A stretch of 15,616 nt of DNA from Actinomycetes bacterium (GTDB lineage: Bacteria > Actinomycetota > Acidimicrobiia > Acidimicrobiales > SZUA-35): contig JAAETV010000167.1 in NCBI GenBank assembly GCA_024227975.1, positions 1 to 15,616 of the forward strand, in the 5' to 3' direction. The position numbers and the translations under genes are program-made. Under the pieces are notes generated by a model. The model saw nothing but the letters and a program-made list of their open reading frames with translations, had not been told where the DNA came from and ran no database searches. Below, piece after piece: positions 7,830-13,781 of the stretch (its first letter is position 1; each line of letters starts with the position of its first letter).

Positions 7830-7854
7830 GAGGCGCCGACCGGATACGCCTGAG
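7830..7854 (+). promoter_or_regulatory. repeated upstream element, copy B
   Basis: GAGG-CGCCG-a-CCGGATACG-c-CTG in the 42-nt gap between the crotonase stop and the nitroreductase start, matching copy A at 5820. It ends 13 nt before the nitroreductase ATG, so the start may have its own promoter or a regulated leader rather than relying only on read-through. Confidence 0.4.
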
Positions 7855-7867
7855 AGGACACACCAAT

Positions 7868-8530
7868 ATGGACCTACAAGACGCCCTGATGACGACCCGA
7901 GCCATGCGACGCCTGTCGGATGAGCCGGTGAGCGACGCCACCATCCAGAGAATCCTGCGGGCGGCTGTCCAGGCTCCGAGCGGGGGCAACATCCAGCCCT
8001 ACCAGTTCCTGGTCGTCACCGACCAGGACCGCAAGGACCAGCTGGCCGCAATCTATCTCCGGGCCCACGAGCGCTACGAGCCGGCCATCCAGCAATATGT
8101 CCCCCCATTCAAGGACGAGGCCGCCGAGCGTCGACACCAGCGGAACTGGGCCGCCACCGATCATCTGGCCCGGAACCTGGCGGCGGTACCGGCCATGGTC
8201 CTGGTGCTGGTACCCAAGATCTCGATGGCCATCGACGATGACGAGGGGACGATGGACGTCGGCCCCATCTACGCCTCGGTCTACCCCGCGGTCCAGAACC
8301 TGATCCTGGCCGCCCGCAACGAGGGTCTCGGCACGGTGCTGACCACCGTGTTCCGCATCTATGAAGACGACGTCCGTGAGGTGTGCGACATCCCCGATCG
8401 GTTCGAGGTCGTTGCCCTACTACCCCTCGGCGTGCCGACCGGCAATTGGGGGGTCGCCACCAGACGACCGGCGGAGAGCCTCACCAGCTGGAACCAATTC
8501 GGCAACAAGCGCCAGCCGATCGAACCCTAG
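7868..8530 (+). CDS. Nitroreductase family protein (FMN-dependent)
   Basis: 220-residue NAD(P)H-FMN oxidoreductase of the nitroreductase fold. The FMN phosphate-binding stretch TTRAMRRL is at 9-16, the typical QAPSGGNIQPYQF is at 35-47, and the C-terminal FMN motif NEGLGTVLTT is near 156-165. Such enzymes reduce nitro groups, quinones, enones or flavin itself. The family usually acts as a homodimer. ATG 7868 follows GAGAGGA by about 10 nt. It is the third gene of the plus-strand run and its TAG overlaps the TAG of the convergent synthetase inside CTAG at 8527-8530. In this context it could recycle flavin for the luciferase-like enzymes or reduce an unsaturated intermediate; that is inference. 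Confidence 0.88.
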   Translation: MDLQDALMTTRAMRRLSDEPVSDATIQRILRAAVQAPSGGNIQPYQFLVVTDQDRKDQLAAIYLRAHERYEPAIQQYVPPFKDEAAERRHQRNWAATDHLARNLAAVPAMVLVLVPKISMAIDDDEGTMDVGPIYASVYPAVQNLILAARNEGLGTVLTTVFRIYEDDVREVCDIPDRFEVVALLPLGVPTGNWGVATRRPAESLTSWNQFGNKRQPIEP

Positions 8531-10176
8531 CCCTGCCAGCGCTGGCGGAGGTTGGGCTTGGTCACCTTGCCAACCGGGTTGCGGGGAAGGGCCTCGATGA
8601 TCTCGATCCGTTCCGGCAGCTTGTAGCTGGCAACGTCGAGCTCACGAAGGTGGGCCGTGATGGCTTCAAGCGTCGGCTCTCCTCCCTCGGCAGCAACCAC
8701 GAATACCCCGAGCCGCTCTCCCAGGTTGGTGTCGGGGAAGGCGATAGCAGCGCATTCGGCCACCGTCTCATGACTGGCCACCAGACCCTCGACCTCAGCC
8801 GCCGAGATATTCACACCACCGCGAATGATGATGTCCTTGGCCCGATCGACGAACCGCAACAGTTGGGGTGGGGTGGCATCGTCGACCCATTCGAACAGGT
8901 CACCGGTCCGGTAGTAGCCCTCATCGTCGAACTCCTCACCCGAGGAATCGAGATAGCCCTCGAACACGGTGATGCCACGGAAACGGAGCTCACCCAAGCG
9001 GCCCGGTTCAGTGATCTCATCTCCTGAGTCGAGATCGACGAGGCGGACCTCGACCCCCTCTCGTTCAGGCCGCGGGAAGTAGCGGGCCCGTTGGGTCGCG
9101 TCCGGGACCATGGCCTTGGTCGAGAGCATGGCTGCCCCCTCGTTCGAGCCGAAGACGTTCACGATCTCGATCCCACGCTGGTCCCAACCCTCCACCATCC
9201 ACGGATCGAGGGGGGCCGAGCCTGACGAGATCATCCGCACATTGGACAGGTCGACACCATCGAGCATGGCCTCATTGGCCAGCAGCATGTTCAGCAGGGG
9301 AGGAGGCGCCACGGTGTAGGTGATCTGCTCGCCAACCAGCTGCTGGAGAAACACGTTCAGATCCATCGGCTGGTGGAGGTGGAGGGCGGCACCGGCGATG
9401 GCCCAAGGCACCAACATCCCCCCGATCCCGGCCATGTTGACAACGGGGAAGGGGCACAGGATCCGGTCCTGGTTGGTCAGGGCCAGCTCGTCGACCTGGA
9501 ACGACCCCGATGCCAGCCACATGGCATTGGACCGAGGGACTCCTTTGGGGGTACCCGTCGTGCCTGATGTCCAGCACACGGTCACCACCTCGTCGGGGCC
9601 GGGAGTGGCTCCTCTCGTCGGCTCGCCGCCACCGGCCAGATCGAGGGTGAGCGGGGTGGCTCCGTCGATCGTGTCAGGGCCGAAGGTGGCGAGGGTCAGG
9701 GGCCGACCTTGCTCAGCGATGATGGCCGCCATCATCTCCAGCTGATCAGGCCGGTCTGGCCTGGCTCCAGTCACCATCAAGGCGGCCTTGGACAAGCCGA
9801 GACCGTGGCGCAATTCATGGCTGCGATGCTGGACGGGGAACGGGACCGCGACCGTCCCCAACCGGGCGCAAGCCAAGATGGTGACGACCAGTTCGACCAT
9901 GTTGGGAAGCTGGATCGCCACTGGGGCATTCGGACCCGCCCCTAGCTTCTCCAGCGAGGAAGCCAACGAGCCAACCGCCCGGTCGACCTCGGCCCAAGTC
10001 AAGCGTTGGGGCGACCCGGCGAAGAAGGTCTCCCGGTTTGGGGCATCCGCCAAAGCCAGGATGTCAGGATTGGTGGCGGCTGCGATTCGCACGGCCTGAT
10101 CGATGGTGGTTGGCGTCAGACTGTTGTTGGTTCCGGAACTGGGGTCGTTCTCGATCTCGCGATTCATGGTCGACAT
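8527..10176 (-). CDS. AMP-forming acyl-CoA synthetase (class I adenylate-forming enzyme)
   Basis: 549-residue enzyme expected to activate a carboxylic acid as acyl-AMP and transfer it to CoA. Phosphate-binding loop TSGTTGTPKG lies at 203-212, the adenine-binding region around VFGSNEGAA at 341-349, and YYRTGD at 421-426 with the ribose-binding Asp. DRAKDIIIRGGVNISAAEVE marks the hinge at 444-463, and the C-terminal NPVGKVTK holds the catalytic Lys537. The frame is open up to 10545, but that stretch overlaps the upstream oxidoreductase gene. ATG 10176 (or 10167, three codons later) leaves a 29-nt gap and fits the family N-terminus. The ribosome binding site is weak. It resembles aromatic or cyclic acid ligases as much as fatty acid ligases. 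Probably co-transcribed with the luciferase-like gene upstream. Confidence 0.92.
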   Translation of the reverse strand: MSTMNREIENDPSSGTNNSLTPTTIDQAVRIAAATNPDILALADAPNRETFFAGSPQRLTWAEVDRAVGSLASSLEKLGAGPNAPVAIQLPNMVELVVTILACARLGTVAVPFPVQHRSHELRHGLGLSKAALMVTGARPDRPDQLEMMAAIIAEQGRPLTLATFGPDTIDGATPLTLDLAGGGEPTRGATPGPDEVVTVCWTSGTTGTPKGVPRSNAMWLASGSFQVDELALTNQDRILCPFPVVNMAGIGGMLVPWAIAGAALHLHQPMDLNVFLQQLVGEQITYTVAPPPLLNMLLANEAMLDGVDLSNVRMISSGSAPLDPWMVEGWDQRGIEIVNVFGSNEGAAMLSTKAMVPDATQRARYFPRPEREGVEVRLVDLDSGDEITEPGRLGELRFRGITVFEGYLDSSGEEFDDEGYYRTGDLFEWVDDATPPQLLRFVDRAKDIIIRGGVNISAAEVEGLVASHETVAECAAIAFPDTNLGERLGVFVVAAEGGEPTLEAITAHLRELDVASYKLPERIEIIEALPRNPVGKVTKPNLRQRWQG

Positions 10177-10205
10177 CGTGGCACAGCCGTCCGATCCATA
10201 CGGTT

Positions 10206-11114
10206 TCAGGGCCGGAGGAGCTTCTTGACCTCCGCCATTGTCTCGATCTCGGTCTCTGGATCCGGACCGCACGGGGTCAGATTGAGGGTCCGGGCTCCGG
10301 ACTCGACGAAGGGGGTGAGGTACTCGGCAATATCGGCTGCTGAACCGATGGGGGTGTACTTCTCGAAGTGTTTGAAATCGAGCTTGTAGAACTCCTGCAT
10401 GGTCTGGGCCACATGGCCCCGACCCTCCTCGGCGGTGGCCCCAACCCCGACCCACAACTGCAGACCGTGTTGCCAGCGTACGTCTCGCTCGGCTCCGATC
10501 TGTTCCACCGTGGCCAGCCCCTGGCCATACCGCCGGGCCGAACACCAGGCCGCGAGCCAGCCGTCCCCGAGTCGCCCGGCCCGGCGCAAAGCGGCATCAC
10601 TTCGCCCCCCGACCAGGAACGGAACCCGTGGGTTCGGCTTGGGCCGAATCCGACCTTGGGAGAAGTGGAAGGATTCACCGTCGCCATCGACAGTCTCGCC
10701 GTCAAGCAGGCCTCGCACGATCACCATGGCCGCATCAGTTCGCCGGCCTCGTGTCGACGGATCGACCCCGCAGACCTCGATCTCGTGTCGGTCTTCTCCG
10801 CCGACACCGACCCCAACCGTCAAGCGCCCGGGCGCGGCCTGAGCCAGGGATGCAATCTGACGGGCCGCAACCATCGGATGACGCAAGGCCAGCAGGAACA
10901 CACCAGCGTGAAGGCCCAGGCGGGGTTCAATACCACTCATGGCGGCCAGGTGGATCAGTGCGTCCAGACCACTGCCATCAAAGAAGCTGACGTGATCGGC
11001 GGTGAAGACATGATCGATGCCGGCGTCGGCAATCATCCCCAGCCGGGCCCGCTGCTGAGCCGGGGTCAGGTCCCAGAAGTCGAACGGGGTACTCAAGCCA
11101 ACCTGTAATGCCAT
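10206..11114 (-). CDS. LLM class oxidoreductase, probably F420-dependent
   Basis: 302-residue luciferase-superfamily protein. It starts MALQVGLSTPFDFWDLT, has DHVFTADHVSF in the cofactor-binding strand region at about 34-44, and contains GRLTVGVGVGGEDRHE and VPFLVGGRSDAALRRAGRLGDGW, which are typical of F420-linked family members of this length. It likely carries out hydride transfer or oxygenation on a small organic substrate. ATG 11114 was chosen by family similarity; an in-frame ATG at 11159 exists and neither has a strong ribosome binding site. The gene precedes the acyl-CoA synthetase by 29 nt, indicating a two-gene operon. A TATGAT -10-like box and an imperfect palindrome lie just upstream. 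Cofactor assignment is inference. Confidence 0.87.
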   Translation of the reverse strand: MALQVGLSTPFDFWDLTPAQQRARLGMIADAGIDHVFTADHVSFFDGSGLDALIHLAAMSGIEPRLGLHAGVFLLALRHPMVAARQIASLAQAAPGRLTVGVGVGGEDRHEIEVCGVDPSTRGRRTDAAMVIVRGLLDGETVDGDGESFHFSQGRIRPKPNPRVPFLVGGRSDAALRRAGRLGDGWLAAWCSARRYGQGLATVEQIGAERDVRWQHGLQLWVGVGATAEEGRGHVAQTMQEFYKLDFKHFEKYTPIGSAADIAEYLTPFVESGARTLNLTPCGPDPETEIETMAEVKKLLRP

Positions 11115-11173
11115 GCGCGCAGTCTGCCCGGGTTGGAGGCTGCCTACGAATCTGCCCATCTGGTTAACATGTG

Positions 11174-11194
11174 CATCATCATACTACGACGATG
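11174..11194. promoter_or_regulatory. 21-bp imperfect palindrome, probable operator
   Basis: The segment reads CATCaTCaTA-c-TAcGAcGATG. Eight of ten symmetric base pairs match and the two mismatches are both A opposite C. It lies between the minus-strand oxidoreductase (start 11114) and the plus-strand hpaD relic (start 11223), overlapping a candidate -10 box. A PadR regulator gene lies about 300 bp away and is a natural candidate for binding it. Confidence 0.4.
11178..11183 (-). promoter_or_regulatory. candidate -10 box (TATGAT)
   Basis: On the minus strand TATGAT differs by one base from the sigma-A consensus. It would start transcription near 11171, giving a leader of about 57 nt to ATG 11114. 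No good -35 is visible at 16-18 nt, so the call is tentative. It sits inside the palindrome at 11174-11194, which fits repression by occlusion. Confidence 0.35.
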
Positions 11195-11222
11195 CCGCCA
11201 ATCGAGCGAAGGAGTGTTGACC

Positions 11223-11330
11223 ATGGGAGAACTCGTCCTGGCGGCCAAGACCACCCATGTCCCGTCGATGTTCCCTTCGTCGGGCACCGGTCAGTGCAGT
11301 ATCGTCTTCCCCGTTGCCGCCGCGGCCTGA
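11223..11330 (+). pseudogene. hpaD: internally deleted relic of an HpaD-type extradiol dioxygenase (35 codons)
   Basis: A short frame preceded by an excellent ribosome binding site, AAGGAG, 8 nt before ATG. Residues 1-16, MGELVLAAKTTHVPSM, match the N-terminus of class III 3,4-dihydroxyphenylacetate 2,3-dioxygenase, including His12 at the position of a metal ligand. Residues 17-35, FPSSGTGQCSIVFPVAAAA, match the extreme C-terminus of the same family as I recall it (ELFPSSGTGQVNAVFPL in enterobacterial HpaD). About 245 middle residues are missing and the frame is kept, so N- and C-termini are joined directly. It cannot be catalytic. An in-frame deletion across a short TGTTCC-like microhomology would explain it. 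An assembly collapse is the main alternative. Confidence 0.7.
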
Positions 11331-11403
11331 GCTGCTCCCAGTCTTCGGAGATCACATAGTCGCCCTGGTTGACACCGATGCCGTCGATCACAATCGGCTG
11401 GCC
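11329..11403 (-). pseudogene. possible unrecognised coding remnant
   Basis: In the otherwise empty 11331-11479 gap one minus-strand frame reads PIVIDGIGVNQGDYVISED and WEQL, with G or C at most third positions, unlike the other frames. It has no start of its own (a TGA precedes it) and runs on antisense to the hpaD relic. The pattern of hydrophobic-G-x-V-x-x-GD-x-V-x-x-D recalls RraA-like proteins, but this is not enough for a family call. The remainder of the gap up to 11479 shows nothing I can support. Confidence 0.25.
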
Positions 11404-11474
11404 TCAGGTTTCCTCGACCGCTCGCCCCCGCCCTGACCGGGCGCTACAGCAGACCCCCGGTCACGTCTGCGAGA

Positions 11475-11506
11475 GATGATCAGAGACCATTGGTCAAGAG
11501 ATCATC
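11475..11506. repeat. nested inverted repeat at the 3' end of the padR-like gene
   Basis: Outer arms GATGATC (11475-11481) and GATCATC (11500-11506) flank an inner GACC-ATT-GGTC (11485-11495), giving a two-part stem-loop with a small internal loop. It covers the last codons and stop of the PadR gene. No T-tract follows, so it is either an unconventional terminator, an mRNA-stabilising hairpin, or a DNA-binding site. Confidence 0.4.
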
Positions 11507-12031
11507 GAGAAAGGCGGTTGCCGCTCGGGCGTTGTGATAGCGCCAACGATCGACTACGTCTACCTCGGTTCCCCCCTTGGTCAGTGAGCTGAGGGTCCCG
11601 GCCAGCGCCGCCTGTTGGGCGTAGAGAAGTGGGGTGGGATCCCTCCGGGCCCGCTCACCCAAGCGAAGCTTGACCAAGAGCTCGATGCGGAGATCGCGTA
11701 CATGGGCCACTGGGGCCGCGAACCAGTGGTCGAGAACAGAGTGGCCTCGTCTCGTCAGCCGGTGGACGGTCCGGTTCGGACCGGCATCACCAGGTTCGGT
11801 GTGGTGTGGTTCAGCCAGCCCTGCCATCACCAGGCGATCAAGGGCTCGGTACACCTGGGGCCGATGGACGGTGAGGATGCGCCCGAGGTCAGCCTCCGGT
11901 TGCAGTAGGCGGGCCAGGGCGAATCCGTGAACCGGCTCTTCGCCGAGCAAGGCCAGCACCACCCATTCAGTGAGTGACAGATCCGGCCCCGACCTCGCTC
12001 CTGGTGCGACCTTCGGCGGGCGTTGACCCAT
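11480..12031 (-). CDS. PadR family transcriptional regulator
   Basis: 183-residue protein with an N-terminal winged helix-turn-helix at about 18-90: LSLTEWVVLALLGEEPVHGFAL, then HRPQVYRALDRLVMAGL for the recognition helix and RLTRRGHSVLDHW for the wing and following helix. The C-terminal helices (about 100-183) are the dimerisation and effector part of PadR proteins, which often sense phenolic or other hydrophobic ligands and act as repressors. ATG 12031 is preferred although its ribosome binding site is weak; ATG 12124 in frame is an alternative that would overlap modA. It is divergent from modA and downstream of nothing obvious, facing the hpaD relic. Its target may be its own promoter region or the palindrome at 11174; neither is shown. 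Confidence 0.85.
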   Translation of the reverse strand: MGQRPPKVAPGARSGPDLSLTEWVVLALLGEEPVHGFALARLLQPEADLGRILTVHRPQVYRALDRLVMAGLAEPHHTEPGDAGPNRTVHRLTRRGHSVLDHWFAAPVAHVRDLRIELLVKLRLGERARRDPTPLLYAQQAALAGTLSSLTKGGTEVDVVDRWRYHNARAATAFLDDLLTNGL

Positions 12032-12075
12032 GGGGCTCGATCGTAGTCTGGTCGCCCGGTACCCTACTAGTTCCA

Positions 12076-12948
12076 TTGAGACTATTCCGGCTGACCAAAC
12101 CCACGACACCACACTCCTTTTCATGGCCAGTCCGACTATCGACCTCGGTCCTGGCTGCGGCCGTTGCCATCTTCGGAGCAGGATGTGGGACTCAGAGCGA
12201 TCGGGCCGCCCCAGAGACCTCGACCGCCAGCGAGGTTCAATCGGGTATTGCCCATCCTCAGGGCGGTGAACAGACGACGGGGACCGTGCTGGTGTTCGCT
12301 GCGGCCTCGCTGTCCGATGCGTTCATTGAGATGGCGGCCGCTTTCGAGGGGGCAAACCCGGGGGCTGACATCGAGTTGAACCTGGCTGGCAGCTCCGCCC
12401 TGCGAGAGCAGATCCTGGAGGGTGCGCCTGCTGACGTCTTCGCCGCAGCCGATGAGAAGACTATGAACGTCGTCAGCGACAACGGGTTGGTGGCCGACCG
12501 TGTGGAGGTCTTCACCGCCAACCAGCTACAGATCGCGGTGCCCACAGGAAACCCGGGGGCGATCAGTGGGCTCGACGACTTCGCCAGAGCCAAGCTGTTG
12601 AATGGCTTGTGTGCCGCCGGGGTCCCCTGTGGTGATCTTGCCCGCCAGGTACTGGTCAACGCCGGCGTCGATCCCGCCATCGACACCAACGAACCCGACG
12701 TCCGCTCCCTGCTGACCAAGATCGCGGCCGATGAGCTCGACGCCGGCATCGTCTACCTGACCGATGTGGCCGCCAACGATCGGGTTGAGGGGATCGAGAT
12801 CCCGGCCGAGGTGAATGTGGAGACGACCTATCCGATCGCCAAGCTGATCAGCTCGGACAACCCGTCGGGGGCTACCGCCTTCGTCGCCTTCGTCCTCTCG
12901 CCAGAGGGGCAGACCATCCTGGCCAGCCATGGGTTCAGCGCACCATGA
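12076..12948 (+). CDS. modA: Molybdate-type ABC transporter substrate-binding lipoprotein ModA
   Basis: 290 residues from the chosen TTG. A lipoprotein signal with hydrophobic VLAAAVAIFGAG precedes Cys37, the lipidation site. The mature part has the ModA oxyanion-binding landmarks: VFAAASLSDAF with Ser78, LAGSSALREQI with Ser106/Ser107, ADVFAAADEKTM, and GIVYLTDV with Tyr227. It would capture molybdate (or tungstate) outside the membrane and deliver it to ModBC. Start choice is uncertain: there is no ATG in frame, TTG 12076 lacks a clear ribosome binding site, and GTG codons at 11974 and 12004 would overlap the divergent PadR gene. Cys179 and Cys185 are an unusual close pair. Its TGA overlaps the modB ATG in ATGA. 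Confidence 0.9.
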   Translation: MRLFRLTKPTTPHSFSWPVRLSTSVLAAAVAIFGAGCGTQSDRAAPETSTASEVQSGIAHPQGGEQTTGTVLVFAAASLSDAFIEMAAAFEGANPGADIELNLAGSSALREQILEGAPADVFAAADEKTMNVVSDNGLVADRVEVFTANQLQIAVPTGNPGAISGLDDFARAKLLNGLCAAGVPCGDLARQVLVNAGVDPAIDTNEPDVRSLLTKIAADELDAGIVYLTDVAANDRVEGIEIPAEVNVETTYPIAKLISSDNPSGATAFVAFVLSPEGQTILASHGFSAP

Positions 12949-13781
12949 CAGAGGCCTCGCAGATCACCCCTCAACATCGTCAGGACCGTCGACGACGGAT
13001 CAGGCAACGACCTCCCTTGGCCCTGGTCATGTTGGGTGCAACTGGGGGCGCCATCTTCGTTGTCCCCCTAGCTGGTCTGGTGTCGAGAGCGCCCTGGCGT
13101 CATCTGCCCGATCTGATCGCGTCAGATGTCGTTGTCGATGCCTTGAGATTGTCTCTGTTGACCTCGCTGGCGGCCACCATCATCTCGATAGGGCTTGGCG
13201 TACCACTGGCCTGGCTGCTGGCCCGGGTCGACTTCCCCGGTCGTCGGGTGGTGCGAGCCATCGTCACCCTGCCCATGGTCCTGCCTCCAGTTGTCGGCGG
13301 GGCCGCCCTGCTCTTCGCCCTTGGACGTCGGGGCCTGGTGGGCGAGCCTCTCAACGATGCCACCGGATTCCTCCTTCCCTTCTCCACCTGGGGGGTGATC
13401 GCGGCCAACACCTTCGTCGCCATGCCCTTCTTGGTCATCACCGTGGAGGGCGCGCTGAGGGGGATAGACCGACGTTTCGAGGCGGCCGCGACCACCCTGG
13501 GCGCCAACCCACTCACCGTGTTCACCCGGGTCACCCTGCCCATGATCGCACCCTCGTTGAGAGCCGGAGCCGTCCTGGCCTGGGCTCGAGCCCTCGGCGA
13601 GTTCGGGGCGACCGTCACCTTCGCTGGCAACCTCCAAGGCCGGACCCAAACCCTCCCATTGGCGGTGTTCGTGGCACTGGAATCCGATCGCGACACCGCC
13701 GTCGCCATCAGCCTCGTGTTGGTGGTCATATCACTCGTGGTCCTCATCGGCCTACGTGATCGCTGGTGGGGGGCAACATGA
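12945..13781 (+). CDS. modB: Molybdate ABC transporter permease ModB
   Basis: 278-residue inner-membrane permease with about six hydrophobic segments (roughly 24-46, 66-92, 104-125, 147-168, 200-218 and 253-270). LPMVLPPVVGGAALL at 109-123, the cytoplasmic EAA loop EAAATTLGANPLTVFTRV at 179-196, and EFGATVTFAGNLQGRTQTLP at 219-238 are characteristic of ModB. The basic N-terminus (RRRRIRQR) is cytoplasmic. It forms a homodimer channel driven by ModC. Start and stop both overlap neighbours through ATGA (12945-12948 and 13778-13781), implying translational coupling. Confidence 0.93.
   Translation: MTEASQITPQHRQDRRRRIRQRPPLALVMLGATGGAIFVVPLAGLVSRAPWRHLPDLIASDVVVDALRLSLLTSLAATIISIGLGVPLAWLLARVDFPGRRVVRAIVTLPMVLPPVVGGAALLFALGRRGLVGEPLNDATGFLLPFSTWGVIAANTFVAMPFLVITVEGALRGIDRRFEAAATTLGANPLTVFTRVTLPMIAPSLRAGAVLAWARALGEFGATVTFAGNLQGRTQTLPLAVFVALESDRDTAVAISLVLVVISLVVLIGLRDRWWGAT

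Noticed and set aside
6347..7861. 504-residue minus-strand open frame
   Set aside because: It is antisense to the acyl-CoA dehydrogenase and crotonase genes, both of which have full family motifs. The composition is that of a GC-rich shadow frame, with no recognisable domain.
10177..10545. N-terminal extension of the acyl-CoA synthetase
   Set aside because: It would overlap the 3' part of the luciferase-like gene by more than 300 nt and is low-complexity Arg/Gly-rich sequence.
12032..12130. ModE-type operator upstream of modA
   Set aside because: No AT-rich ATCGNTATATA-like half-sites are present; the region only has a weak TACCCT -10-like hexamer at 12060.
12929..13759. 276-residue plus-strand frame over modB
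   Set aside because: Frame-shifted shadow of modB, rich in Arg, Pro, Gly and His with no membrane segments, while the modB frame has clear family motifs.
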